64,000 bases of DNA from Euglena gracilis (Eukaryota; Euglenida; Euglenophyceae; Euglenales), in contig CP154955.1 in NCBI GenBank assembly GCA_039621445.1, forward strand, positions 47,848,086 through 47,912,085, written 5' to 3'. Below the pieces are notes generated by a model, which saw nothing but the letters and a program-made list of their open reading frames with translations, made no database searches and was not told the DNA's origin. Shown here one piece after another: positions 35,241 through 46,596 of this stretch. The number at the start of each line of letters is the position of its first letter. The stretch's first letter is position 1. Position numbers and translations under genes: made by a program.

Positions 35241-35832
35241 TGTCCAGTATTCATCCGTTGGCTCCTGATCAAGCCAAAATAACCACAAAAGCCCAAAAAA
35301 TGGCCACAAAAAGCCCAAAATTGCCCACAAAAAGCCCCAAAAAGCAACCAAAATAACCAAAAATTGCCCAAAAACGCCAACAATGTCTACAAAAGGTTGT
35401 GAAAAATTACCCAAAACCACGAGGAATTTGCTTTTAAGGGGTCCTAAAAACCTTAAAAAGCTTTGAAATACGCCTGAAGATTTTTGACTGAAAAGCCTTA
35501 AAAAATGCCTTTGAAATCTCACTCTAGCAAAATTTTCGAAAAATGAAGTTGCAAAACCTTGGCAAAACCAGGCGAATTCCAAGGAAAGAAATGAAACATT
35601 GCCCAGCCAAATATATGTGCTTTTTTGATTTTTTGATTCTAGATTTTCCATCCTTGGACCTGTCTTGGACTCAAAGTTGCCATAACATGCCTTAAAGTTT
35701 TGGGGGAAATGCCTTAAATAATGCCCATAATGCCTGCCACCCACCATCCCAAGGTGGGCAGGAGGTTGCACGACAAACTTGAGGGACAGATAAAGCTGGA
35801 GAGTGACATCTAGTGGAGAAAAGAAGAGCCAC

Positions 35833-35892
35833 CTGACGCACTTTCAGAGGGGGACTGGCTTGGGGATGGGGTTGGTGACTCGGAGGGCGAAA
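35833..35892 (-). CDS. Ser/Pro 60-nt exon (module SPSESPTPSPSQSPSESAS)
   Basis: Acceptor ttgcag and donor gtggct, 60 nt, phase 1-1; same module as 261-320, with synonymous differences only. Confidence 0.87.
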
Positions 35893-36321
35893 CTGCAATG
35901 ATTGGGAGAGGCGAGGGATCCATCTGAGAGGAATCAAGCCATTTTGAAAAAATAATCTGGCTGCTTGCAAAACCAAAACGAAATAAAAGGATGACGCCAC
36001 AGGGCTCTGCAACTGCACAAGACTATGTAGAATTTGTGGATCCACATTGGTCCAAGCGAAACCCAACCCACAACCTTCATTGCCAAACAGCTTCGTGACA
36101 CTCGGTTTGTTAAAAAAAAAAAACACTCGAAGGATTTATGCGCAATGACAGACATCAATTTGTCCCTTTCAAAACGTCCAAGGATGAGAGCCTCATGAAA
36201 TGGCGTGTGGGAGGTCCTTGAGCAGGCATGGGAACCCCAAAGTGGGTCAAGTGGGCGTGGGACCATCAGTGGGTGTAGGCTCCCGGCGCCTTTGCTGCAG
36301 GGCGATGCGTTGGGGGCACAC

Positions 36322-36381
36322 CCGATGGGCTGCTGGAGGGGGACTCGCTGTGTGACGGGGAGGGGGACTCGGAGGGCGAGC
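36322..36381 (-). CDS. Ser/Pro 60-nt exon (module SPSESPSPSHSESPSSSPS)
   Basis: Acceptor cccacag and donor gtgtgc, 60 nt, phase 1-1. His replaces Pro at residue 10 (CAC for CCC in the minus-strand codon), the only non-synonymous change from 747-806. Confidence 0.85.
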
Positions 36382-37553
36382 CTGTGGGGTGGGGGTGGCA
36401 GGAATGGGTACGGGACGTTTCCAATCAGCCTGGGCAATCAGCCTGGGCGGAGTAGCTGGTTTGGGCTCAAGAGGCTGGGAGGGGGGGTTCCTGCCGCTAT
36501 GTGTCCCAGCCCACAGCACGGCAAACCCATCTGATGGGTTGGCAGGGCTGAACTGTGGGGCGGGGGTAAACCGGGCTGGAATTGACCAACCCCGGGGAGG
36601 GGGTCTCGGAGGGCCCTGGAGTGCGGCTGGTCGTGGGCCAAAAATGCCAAAAAATGGCATTTTGGGGGCTTCCGGCAGAAGTGCCTTGGCCGAGGGCCCC
36701 AGCACTTTTGGCCATGTTCCCCAGCCCCCCCGGAGGGGTAGGGCACATGGCCGGACCCGGGTGCCTTGGAGTGCCCAAGCAGGCATCTCCGGGGGGGGGG
36801 GGGGGGCTCTGCAACCGGGAAAAGGAATCCTCCGGTGCCATAAACCGATGTGGAAATGGGCTCTTTGGCATTTTATTCCAATTTTGTTCCTGAAAAAGCC
36901 ATTCCCCAAAACATGACAAAAACGGACATTTTGTTATGTTTTTTTGAGGATAAAAATGAATCGCGACGTTCACTGGAATAATTTTACATCACCTCGTGCG
37001 GCCAGCATACCCCCCCAGGGGGGGGGGTCCACTGGAAATCACCGATTTTTGACCAGCTGCAGCCCCCCTGCCCCCCCCCCTCTGGGGGTGCTGCAAATCC
37101 TGAAACAGAATTCTGGCCGAGGCCAAGAAGGTGACCTTGCAGACCCGGCACGTTTTGTTGGTGCAGGAAACATATTGTACCCCCCCCCCCAGGACATTGT
37201 CCCCCAAAAACAGCAGTTCGCCACCAGGGAGCCTGGCGGTTGGATTGGGCCGTCATGTTTGTGTCTTGTGGCATTGAATCCTTCAGGCTGAACATCCCCC
37301 CCCCACCCCCCCCCCCGATTTTTCCCTTTAAAAACGCTACAACCTGCCAGGCCGAATCCCCTGCCAACTTCCGACCGACCGACTGTTCCCCCCCTTTAAG
37401 CAACGGCCACGCCTCAGGCAATTGAGGGCGTTGCCTGGCGCCGCCCACCCGGCCAGGGTCATCCATCCACCATCTCCGTATTTGAAATGGTCTCCAGCGG
37501 CTGCCAAAAATGCTGGTCTTGGACGTTAAACTGCAGGAGGGAGGGCTGGACAC

Positions 37554-37613
37554 CGGAGGGGCTCTCGGAGGGGGAGTCGCTGGGCGATGGGGACGGCGAC
37601 AGCGAGGGGGACT
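37554..37613 (-). CDS. Ser/Pro 60-nt exon (module SPSLSPSPSPSDSPSESPS)
   Basis: Acceptor cgcag and donor gtgtcc, 60 nt, phase 1-1. The exon ends TCCG instead of the usual TCAG or TCGG before the donor. Confidence 0.85.
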
Positions 37614-39165
37614 CTGCGGACGGGCGGGGAAAAGATGCAGGAGGCATGGGGGGGGGGGGGCTTGACCAGTCCTTGAGGCTGGGGGGGAGCCGGCACAGTG
37701 GCGGTGTACCCCCCTTCTGTGTGCACTGCGGCTGTTTTTTCTTTTTTCTTTTTTCTTTTTTTTACCCCCTCCCCGATCCGGGAAGCTGACAGGTGGCTGT
37801 TGTTGTTTTTCAGGGTCCCCAGTGTCTGCCCGACCTGTCAGGGGACAGTTTCCTCCCGTGTCAGTCCCCTGTTTCTCACTTCCTGCTCTGACAGGTTGGA
37901 CAGTGCTGGGGACCCTGACAGTTTCTCAGGTGGGGGACCTGGCAGGTTCTCGGTTCTCAGGCATGACAATTCCCCGGGGGGGGGGGGCATTCCAGTGCCA
38001 CCGCCCTAGCCCCCAGGAAAGTGTCGGCGCTGCGGATCCTGAAAACGTCCAACGGAGACAGGTGAGGCAATGCCAAATGGCCTGACCAACGGTTTTGTTG
38101 GACCCGGGGGGTCCTGGGAGGAAGGCTTTGGGTGGGTCCAATTTTTTTTTGTGTCTTCGCACCTGAAAGGAGGAAAGCACGCCTCTGGGGGACCCATTCA
38201 GTCAGCCTGCCCACCCCCGCAGGGGGGAGAGGCCGGAACCCCACCCCTCCCAGGTCCGAAACTTAAAAAAAAACCTCTGAGCACAGCAGTTCCCTGACAA
38301 GCCTTCACGCATCTCAACAGGTTTTGGGCAGGCTTCTGTTTGATACCAGGGGGGGGGGATGCAACTTGGCCCTTCAAATTATGCAAGTCAAAAAAATGCA
38401 AAAAAATGCAAAAAAATGCAACTTGCATGAAAACCTTGAGAAAAAGCTGGACTATGACAGAGCTTTGCTGCCTAAAATCAAAAAAATTTCCAGGGCAAAT
38501 TATTTTATGCAAAAAAAACACAAAAAATGCAAAAAAATCCAAACATATGCCAATTACAAAATTTTTTTCAAGGGCAAAATATTTTAGGTAAAAAATGCAA
38601 AAAAAATGCAAAAAAATCCAAACATACGGCAACCAACTGCAAAAAAATTTTCCTGGGCAAAATAATTTATGCAAAAAAATGCAAAAAAAATGCAAAAAAA
38701 TGCAAATTTCGGGGAAACCTGCTTATGCAAAAAAAAATGCAAATTATGCAAGTTGCATTTTTTCCCCCCTGTTGATACTGAGGGAGGGGGGTCCCCCCAC
38801 CCACCCAGCCCAGGGCGGAACCCCCCCCAGGTCTTCTGGGCGGGGGAGAGGAGCCTGGTTGGGGGGGTTCCCCACCCAGGGTTTTTTTTTAAAGACCGGG
38901 GGATCCCGGCGGACCCAAAAATGGCCAAAAATCGCGAAAACCGCCAAAAATAGCACCTTTTCAAAACTTTTCGGCGCCAGAGGCGCCGAAAAGTATACCC
39001 CACTCCCCTCTGGGGGACCCCTGGGGGGCTCAGCAAGGCCCACCCACTCCACCCCCACTGAGGATCCAAGGCTTAAAAAAAAAAAGAACCATGGTCCCCA
39101 CCAAGCAGGTGTGGACGAGGAACGGTCTCAAAAAAGCCAGTGTAACACGAGGGGAGGGCAGCGAC
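37614..39165 (-). other. Intron with a family-5 element
   Basis: Contains a T-rich tract (37735-37760), a family-5 element (38347-38771) and a family-3-like copy (about 38878-39085, from agggttttttttaaagacc to ggcttaaaaaaa). No further exon is seen. Confidence 0.55.
38347..38771. mobile_element. Family-5 element with exact 7-bp target duplication
   Basis: Begins CAGG, a G run, then ATGCAACTTGG; ends CAAGTTGCAT, a T/C run, then CTG. The interior is a series of atgcaaaaaaatgcaa words. The flanking 7 bp are identical: ttgatac at 38340-38346 and 38772-38778. A shorter copy is 58762-59021. Confidence 0.8.
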
Positions 39166-39225
39166 CTGAGGGGCTGACGGAGGGGGAGTCGCTGGGCGAC
39201 GGGGACTGCGACTCGGAGGCGGAGG
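39166..39225 (-). CDS. Ser/Pro 60-nt exon (module SASESQSPSPSDSPSVSPS)
   Basis: Acceptor ccacag and donor gtcgct, 60 nt, phase 1-1. It departs from the consensus (Ala, Gln, Val) more than exons further left. Confidence 0.84.
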
Positions 39226-39244
39226 CTGTGGACGGAGGCGAAGG

Positions 39245-39688
39245 CAGGGTTCGATATGGGTGGTCGGGCCCCTCCAGTCCAGAAGCGGGGGACACCCCAC
39301 GGATTTTCTTAAGGACCCCGGGGGGGTCCCTTGGGCAGCTTGAAAAAGGTGCTGGCGGGCTGGACCACCCCCCGGGGGCAGGGTCCCCCCCCCCCCGGCT
39401 TTAGAAAACCCCTGCCCCCCCCCAACACAATGGCGCAGCCCAGTTGGCCAATCTTTGGCCGACCTTTGGGGGCCAAAATTTCAAAAATGCCATTTTTGGC
39501 CCTTTCTGGCCAATATTTGTCAACAATGGCAGAATGTGCGAGAAGGCAAGGAACCCCTTCAGGAGAGGTTCCCGGGTCAGTCCAGGCAGCGGGGACGGGG
39601 GGGGGGGGGGGTTAGGACTTCCCCTCTGGTTCAGGGGGGGGGACGAGTGCCCTCCTCTACCCCGTACACCCTCTTACACTGAACCCTG
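39245..39688. mobile_element. Family-1-like element with a nested family-3 fragment
   Basis: Ends cagggttcgatatgggtgg and cttacactgaaccctg are imperfect inverted repeats of the family-1 type. Between 39298 and 39414 a family-3 fragment (ggattttcttaaggaccc to tttagaaaacccctg) is nested. Confidence 0.6.
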
Positions 39689-40778
39689 CCCCAAGGATAC
39701 TGTTTGTCGGGTCCAAACCCATCCACCGGATTTCTTTTTGAAAGCACACCACCCACAACCCCCCACCCACCCACGGTTGGTCTTCTTAAAAAACAGTTAT
39801 GGCCTGCCTTTGGTCAGGCCAGATTGACCCTGGGTCCACCCCCCCCCAAAGACTCCAGCGGCCCGAAACCCACTCACCCCCAGGGAGCAATGGAGCCATA
39901 CCGTTGCTGACCGACCCCCCCTTAGATGCACTTCAGCTTCTGTCTGGTTTAAGGCCTGGCGCTGTACTCCGCTTCTGGCCCTTTCTTCGGAGCAACTCCC
40001 AATAATTGTCCGACCCACCCCCACGGTAAGGGGGTCGCGTCAACTTTCAAAGAACCAGTCAATCACTTTTCAAAAACCCACTACCCACTACCCACTGCCC
40101 TCCCAGGTGACAAGGTTGCAAAAAATTGGGTTTATAAAGACGAATTGGTAAAAGAAAAATCAATCAGTATTCTGAAAGAAACACGCGTTGAAGGATCCAA
40201 AAATAGACAAAAGTGAGAAGTAATTTTAAAAAAAAAAGTCCAAAAAAGTCCTCAGCACACGGAAATTTGCAGAAATGTCCATTGAAGCACGAGCAAAAAA
40301 AAGAGTAAATGCAAGAAAATTTGCAGCACACACCCCGATCAAAAGAGAATCCATGCAAAAAGCCTGAATATTTTTCGTAAAATGTCAAAAAAACATTTCC
40401 CCCCCAAAGGTGATGTGAGGCATGTATTTGCCCCCCCCCAACCAAATTGGCCAGAGCCAAGTGTGATACCTGGGATGACAGATTGTGCATTTTTCTCCTT
40501 GTGTCGGAGGGTCATTCCTATGGTTTCCTGTGCGCACAAATATTTAATACGCCTTTGCACACGCACACAGACATTCTTGCATTCTATATTTCGCATGAGC
40601 TCCTCCTTTGATGCGACCCCCCCCCAGGCCACCCTTTGGGCAGCCTTGTCCCGCCTTTCTGGCCAATTGGAAGGGACAATGAGGGGGCGGGTTGTCCCAT
40701 CCCCCCAATTGGCCACTTTGGGCCCTCCACGCAGTGGCAGCCATCCCCATAGCCGCAGAGAGCCGGATAAGCCAGCAC

Positions 40779-40838
40779 CTGCCGGGCTGTCGGAGGGGGC
40801 GGGGCTGGGCGATGGGGTCGGCGAGGCAGACTCAGAGG
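40779..40838 (-). CDS. Ser/Pro 60-nt exon (module SESASPTPSPSPAPSDSPA)
   Basis: Acceptor ctcacag and donor gtgctg, 60 nt, phase 1-1. Several Ser-to-Ala changes, but the alternating Pro pattern is kept. Confidence 0.84.
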
Positions 40839-42242
40839 CTGTGAGGACACAGAACCCAGTGCCCCCGCATCAGCCGCCGCTCCAAAGACAAACCCTAAAA
40901 CTTGTTTTCATCCGCTCCCAAATTTCGATTTCAAAAAAAAGCTTGCGCATACTCAGCTTCTATTTCGGGAAAATTTCAACTCTTTAACATTAAGACAGAT
41001 ATTTTATCGGAGTCCACAGGTGAGCCATGACTAGTGTTGGCGTCCCCAGAAAACTACAAGATGCTCAGGATGATGTGTGTGAGCAGGGGTTGTCTTAAGC
41101 ACCCCGAGACCAAAAAAAAAATGCTGGCTGGAACCTCTTACCCCAGTGTGTAAAAAACTTCTGAGCTGGATATGCCCCAGAACCCAGAACCGGTGAGTGC
41201 GAAATATTTTTCCTGGAAATTCCTCAGCCTGGCAAAGAAATGGGGGTGGGGTCCTCCTCCACTACCTCCTTTCCCAGTTTTCCCCACCAGGCCATCCTCT
41301 GCCTGCTCCCCGGTTGTCAACGCCCCCCCCCCAAATGGCCTGTGGGGCCCTTTGTCCCTGGCAGTGGTCTGAGTAGCCAGCACAAGGCAAAAAAGAGAAA
41401 TATTCAAATTGCCCGGCACCCCCTTTCTGGGAGAAAGCTGCTTTAATCCATTCCTAATTTTCCATTTGGAAGAAAAAAAAACGGTACACACACATTCACC
41501 TTCCATTTCAAAAAAAAATCAATTTTTTAACGTTAAGACAAAACATGTTTTGGAGTCCAAAGGTGAGCTAGTGGTACTGGAAATGGTGCCCATATGACCT
41601 GGCAGCGAGGGAAGGGCAACAAGGTGGTTGCAGTCACCCCGGACCCTGCCAGGTGGCCAGGGGAGGGGTGCACCCCCCGCTGGTCAGATTTTGGACGGCA
41701 TCGTTTCTTCTGGTGCCACACAGGAAATTTTCACCACAAAAATAACAAAATTGCTTTCCTTTTGTTTCAAGGAAGAAACACAACACAAACACAAAAAAAC
41801 CACAACCTTGTGCTAATGCCTTTTTTGGTTTCTTGTGAAACCAAGTTGATTATTCTCGTTTAACTGCTGACTTCCCTTCACAGAAAAACGTGCAAACTCG
41901 TTTATCTTCTTTCAGTTTATGATAAATAACTTCATCATTTCCCCTGGATTTCCAAAAAAATTTTCAAAGTATGTCAAATCAAAGGTCTTCTCAAATCATG
42001 CTCCAACACTTCCAAAAAAAAATGTGCGCCGTGTTGCTCTCAAAAGTGTCAAAAGTGGATAAAGCCTGGCCAGAGGGGTTCATCATCAATCACTATTCCA
42101 GACTGCCCTTGTGCTGTGTTGTGTGTGTTGTGGCAATTGTCAAGTTGTAATCCTGAGCCGAACTTCAACTTTGGTACTTGTCACATTCCAACTGCACAGC
42201 ACACGCAGGGCGACGGAATTGCAGGCAGAGGAAGGTTTGGAC
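40839..42242 (-). other. Intron, mostly unique sequence
   Basis: A- and T-rich sequence with two related stretches (caattttttaacgttaagac near 41520 and caactctttaacattaagac near 40977). I recognise no transposon end and no exon. Confidence 0.5.
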
Positions 42243-42302
42243 CCGAGGGACTCTCGGAGGGGTTGGGGCTGGGGGATGGGGCGGCCGACTGAGAGGGGGA
42301 CC
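42243..42302 (-). CDS. Ser/Pro 60-nt exon (module SPSQSAAPSPSPNPSESPS)
   Basis: Acceptor cgcacag and donor gtccaa, 60 nt, phase 1-1. Two Ala and one Asn interrupt the Ser/Pro pattern. Confidence 0.84.
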
Positions 42303-42445
42303 CTGTGCGACGACAGGGGCCAAGCGGGAGGCGACCCGCCCCCAAACCGCAAATCCGAGGTTTAGGGGAACGCGGTGGCCCATTCTCACTCGTTTGTGAC
42401 AGCTTCCCACGGTTTGTCATGCGCCATTTGTCGTGTTACCGTGAG

Positions 42446-42818
42446 CAGGGTTCGATATAAGGACAGGTGGGGGGTGATTCGGACCCCCCTGTGGGCCAGG
42501 AGGGGGGGTCGGGGGGACACCCCCCCCACCCAAACAGTGGCGCAGTCCGGGTGACCGAAAATTTTTGACCCCCCAAAAGGACCAAAAGTGCCATGTTGGG
42601 CACTTTTTGGACAAAAATTTGCCAAAAACGCAAAAAATTTTCGGCGCAAAGCGCCGGAGGAAAAAATTGACCCTCTTTGGGGGGGTCCCGGGTACACCCC
42701 CCCAGGGTCGGTCCGGACCCCCCTGGCAGGTGGGGGGTGGTCCGGACCCCCCTGCGGGCCAGGGGGGGGGGACATCCCCCCACCTAAACTCCGTACACCC
42801 TCCGTATATCGAACCCTG
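42446..42818. mobile_element. Family-1 inverted-repeat element, complete
   Basis: CAGGGTTCGATATAAGGA on the left and tccgtatatcgaaccctg on the right, 373 bp. The flanking 8-mers accgtgag and aacgtgcg agree at six of eight positions, compatible with an old 8-bp duplication as in hAT elements. Confidence 0.85.
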
Positions 42819-42942
42819 AACGTGCGCCATTTTTGAAATCGATCTTTTTTTATGGGCGTGGCGGGTGTGCAGGGATTCCATGAAGCCTTGCACAGAGAAG
42901 CCAAGCTTCAAACCAGCAGACATTGGACGGAATCAGAAATGA

Positions 42943-43002
42943 TCACGAATCATCATGAATGATCACGAATGATCACGAATGATCACGAGTGATCACGAAC
43001 CA
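42943..43002. repeat. Tandem ATGATCACGA-type repeat
   Basis: About five tandem 10-bp units aatgatcacg. A similar attcgtgatt motif in the opposite orientation recurs at 18820-18860 and 19740-19830. Confidence 0.85.
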
Positions 43003-43226
43003 ACGAGATGTTTTCCCCAGAAATCATCGTCCTGCGTTGGAAATGGAATGTCTATTACAACGATATCGTTCAAGTGAACACCTGGAAACAATCTGGCTTT
43101 GAAAAAGGTCAACACGCCCTCGCTTTGACAAGGCCAATTTGCAAACCACACCAAGACCAAAATGTGTACTTTGCTTCTTCAATACTTGGGTCAAATGCAT
43201 CTTAAGCTCAAGTCTAAGGAACGTAC

Positions 43227-43286
43227 CTGACGGGCTGAGTGACGGAGAGTTGCTTGGCGATGGAGATGGCAACGGGGACGTGGATG
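43227..43286 (-). CDS. Ser/Pro 60-nt exon (module STSPLPSPSPSNSPSLSPS)
   Basis: Acceptor tcgcag and donor gtacgt, 60 nt, phase 1-1. It is the second Ser/Pro exon after LamG unit 2 and is clearly divergent from the distal modules. Confidence 0.86.
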
Positions 43287-45092
43287 CTGCGATGGAACAC
43301 GTGGGATGGCAGTGGGTATTGGACTACGAATATGACTGTGGGTATTGAACTGGAAACAATCCCTCACATAAAAATATCGGTCAAAGCATTCCAGTCTTCA
43401 GGGACCCCAAACCAAAATAAACGTGCTTCATTTCAGAAAAGCAATGCTGTCGACTCCATATTCGAAAATTTGCGAACCGGGCGCTGACTTGTTTCTATGG
43501 CGGCTTTGATTTGGCACTTGATTGGGATTATTTGGTTTCATTTTTTAAACAGTTTTGGATTGCTCAAACTTAGATTTTGACCAAAATATCGAACCATTTC
43601 CCCCTTCTCCACCACCCTGGGGCAAATTTTACGTCAATATGTTTTATCCTTTTTTGAAAATTTGCAAAATGCACTCATCGTGAGGAGGGATCCAAACCAC
43701 GCCACACAAAACCTTTTTTCATTTTCCCTTTTTGGGTTCATCCCCAGAGGTTGCTGTTTCCTTTCAAAACCCAACCCTCCCCTCATTTGTCGAAGTGAAT
43801 GCTAACGTATATATCCCAAATTCACGCTGTCCCTCGTGGACATGAATGTGCCACAAAACCCAAATTCGAGCAGCCCCAAACTTAAACGACCCCTTGGGCA
43901 GACCGGCGGAAACGCAAGTTCAATCACCGGCAGGACCAAATGGACCAACCCCGGGAGAGAGGGGGGTCTCGGAGTGCCCTGGAGTGCCTGGGCAGGCAGG
44001 GGCCACCCCCTGGGGGGGGGGGGGGTAGTGCCTGCCTGGGGTCGGACAATTATTGGGAGCTGCACCGAAGAAAGGGCCAGAAGTGGAATGCAGCGCCAGG
44101 CCTCAAATCAGACCTGCCTGGTCGTCGGCCAAAAAGTGCCCAAAATGGCCTTTTTGGGGCTTCTGGCTTTCGGTGCGGGAAGTGCCTTGGCCGAGTGCCC
44201 AGGCACTTTTGGCCATGTGCCCTACCCCCCCCCCACCACCCCCAAGGGGGTGTCTAATCTGGGTGCCAGGCAGGCACCCCCCCCCAGGGTGGGGTCAGCT
44301 TAAAATTCAGCCTCATCAGCGGACTGCTGAAAATTCGGGGGGGGGGGGGGGGCAGGGTATAAGTTGAGGGGGAGGAGGGGGGTGGGGTGGTCCTGGCCCC
44401 CCTCACTCCTGGGGGGGGGGGTCAACCTCCCTGGAAATTTTTGAGGTGCTTCAAATCCCCAAGAATCACGTTTGCAGGTGCTTTTTGAAACAAATTGACA
44501 AAACTACAGGATAAAAAAATTTTGGCACAAAGCGCCGGGGAAGGGAAAATTCGTCCCAGGAAATCGCAGACTCCCCTGCCCCCCACAAGGCCAACACGCA
44601 CACAATACCCTGGGGGGGGGGGGACTGGGATGGTTAAGCCAAGAGTCTAATAGTTTGGCACCCTGGCAAAATACAGCAACCGGCAATGGGGTGCCTCCAA
44701 ATGGTAAGCAGAGGGGGAAAACAACATCACACCAAAAAAAATGTGACACAAAAATTAAGTTTGATGTCATTATTCTCTGGGGGGGTCAGGCATAACAAAA
44801 ACACCCAAAAACATGATTGCTGTCGGTTGGCAAGCACTGTGGTTCTAAGATATGGAAAAATAAAAAGGGGGAAACTTTGGTCATATGTGACATATATACA
44901 TGGAAATTTTTGTCTGAAATGCAAAGCCTTCAAGAAATAAACCACAGGAAAAAGGGGGGGAAATCAAATTTGCCAAAATCATGAACTGTGAAAAAAAAAC
45001 TGTGCTCCGCCCGAGTATTTGGGTGCCCTCCACGGCATGAAGATTCTCCCACATCCGATGCCACGAATGGCGCGGCGGAGAACGAGACTCAC
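43287..45092 (-). other. Intron with a diverged copy of a segment-A block
   Basis: About 43940-44290 resembles 980-1215 and 36570-36800 (tggaccaaccccgggag, cggagtgccctggagtgcc, ggcacttttggccatgt). The rest is G/C-run and A-rich sequence without visible exons. Confidence 0.5.
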
Positions 45093-45152
45093 CCAGCGGG
45101 CTGGCGGTGGGGAGCGGGCTCAAAGATGGCAGCGGTGACGGAGACGGCGGGA
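45093..45152 (-). CDS. First Ser/Pro 60-nt exon after LamG unit 2 (module PPSPSPLPSLSPLPTASPL)
   Basis: Acceptor cccgcag and donor gtgagt bound 60 nt in phase 1-1. It follows the Cys exon at 46057, which ends in phase 1, so the two join in frame. It has no Glu and four Leu, the most divergent complete module of the downstream train. Confidence 0.88.
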
Positions 45153-46056
45153 CTGCGGGGAGGGAAATGAATTGTCTCGAATGCAACCAGTGGACGCAAT
45201 GAAACCAGCTGCATTCATTCCAGATTTGTTGCAGCAGCGCCACCCTTCCCCCCAGAAGGGGATTTGAGAAAAATTGTCGCTGAGTAGATTAAGAACAAAC
45301 CTTGAAAAAAATTTATCGCAAAAAAAAGCAAATAAAAAGAATGAAGGAACGTGGAAGCATGTTACCCCAGCAATTTATGGCACGCGGAATTCCTGTGTAG
45401 GGGATTGTGTACGCAGGAAAGTTACTACCAAAATTACCAGAGCCAAAGTTCAGGAAAGTCCATTGAACCCCTTGAAACTTGCGAATGACATCGCCCCATT
45501 ATTCATTATAATTCCTGAAAGGGGGGACAGAAATTCAAGGGGAAGGACTGCTGCCTGCAGGGACCAAAAATGGACAAAATATCCTTCCTCAATACTTGCT
45601 GGTCCGAGCTAACCTCATGGGTGCCTGGCACCCCCCCCAAAAACATTTTGTCCTCAATTTTTTTGTTTTTTGTCAGACATTGTGCAGCAGTTTGTGCAGA
45701 CAATTTACAACAGATTAATTCAGGGGGGGGGTCGGTTTTGTGTCCCAGCTGGGGCCGACCCAGGCGAACTTCCATTTAAAAAATGGCCATTTCGGCACCG
45801 GTGCCTTTGGCGTTGTGAGTGCTCTAGTACCACTCACCAAGCCCGACCGACCCACTGGGTGGTCGGAAAAATGCAAATGTGTGCTATGGGGTTTTCATTT
45901 CTGTACAGACAGACAATATTGAAATGCCTTAGCTGTTTTTGTTATGAGAATTCTTTTGTGCTCATAGCTAAATTATCATCAAAATGAAATTCCGTAGAAA
46001 TAAAAAAAAACAACAGTCGGAGAAGACGAACGTCGGTACCATGGGGACGCACACAC
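45153..46056 (-). other. Intron, no recognised element
   Basis: AT-rich sequence, with a short G run near 45722-45730 and an IR-like ccaggcacccacccccaaaa-type stretch near 45628. I see nothing coding. Confidence 0.5.
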
Positions 46057-46180
46057 TGAGGCAGGTGGGGGCGGCCCCAACAGGGTAGTAACACCACGCA
46101 GTGGAGCTGCGCAGCACCATGTTGCCCCCGGAGAAGCTGAGGGCCCCAATGAGGTCCGCCTCCGTGCGGCGGCAGGCGCG
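46057..46180 (-). CDS. Cys exon of LamG unit 2 (41 codons)
   Basis: This 124-nt exon begins RACRRTEADLIG, contains LSFSGG and WCYYPVG, and ends ..APTCL before donor gtgtgt in phase 1. It is the same length as 57295-57418, and I count 26 of 41 residues identical, including three Cys (RAC, WCY, TC), so it is a real conserved module. Its function is unknown to me; Cys spacing suggests a small disulphide-stabilised cap following the LamG fold. The acceptor is odd: the minus-strand sequence before CGC is ccctgggtg, with no AG, and an in-frame TGA lies upstream. Either the site has mutated, a base is miscalled, or the exon is skipped. Confidence 0.8.
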
Positions 46181-46306
46181 CACCCAGGGCAATCCGGGTC
46201 ACCCCGGAACCCGGGGAAACCCCGGAACCCAGCAGAGAAGGAAACCCTGCCTTTTGCCCTCACCCGCCCAGACCCAACGATGCGTATAACAACAACGTAT
46301 AACAAC

Positions 46307-46588
46307 CAGGGGTTTTTTTAAGGCCGGGGGGGGGGGGGGGGGGTCCCCCCCACCCACCCACCCCCTGGGGGCCCCCGGGGGGGGGGGGGGGTCCCGGGGG
46401 ACCAACAAAAATGGCCAAAAATCGCAAAAAGTGCTAAAAATAGCATTTTTTCGGCGCCTGTGGCGCCGAAAAGTATATCCCACCCCCCCCTCTGGGGGGA
46501 CCCCCCCCCCCGGGGGGGGGCTCGGCCGTACCACCCCACCCCACCCCCCCCCCCCCCCCCCGGGGGTCCAAACTTAAAAAAATCCCTG
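46307..46588. mobile_element. Family-3 (hAT-like) element with exact 8-bp target duplication
   Basis: Left end caggggtttttttaaggc, right end ccaaacttaaaaaaatccctg-like. The 8 bp on both sides (46299-46306 and 46589-46596) are ataacaac. The 282-bp interior has long C/G runs and a ttcggcgcctgtggcgccgaa hairpin-like core. Confidence 0.87.
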
Positions 46589-46596
46589 ATAACAAC

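Larger units (their letters stand above)
32556..35832 (-). other. Intron with minisatellites
   Basis: Holds a decayed family-1 element (32655-32980), about seven copies of catcgcccag (33986-34055), a quasi-periodic tttgaccacttttgctgctt region (34090-34590) and an 18-bp minisatellite (34727-35240). Segment A copy 2 begins near 35602. No exon is seen. Confidence 0.6.
35602..37408. repeat. Segmental duplicate A, copy 2
   Basis: Counterpart of 17-1765, with two 60-nt exons (35833 and 36322). After its end (caacggcc) the sequence continues cacgcctcaggc, unlike copy 1, which runs straight into segment B. Confidence 0.9.

Noticed and set aside
34508-35383. Minus-strand frame of 291 codons rich in Asp, Ala, Gly and Gln
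   Set aside because: It is the translation of an 18-bp minisatellite plus repetitive flanks; the opposite strand is equally open and no splice or codon bias supports it.
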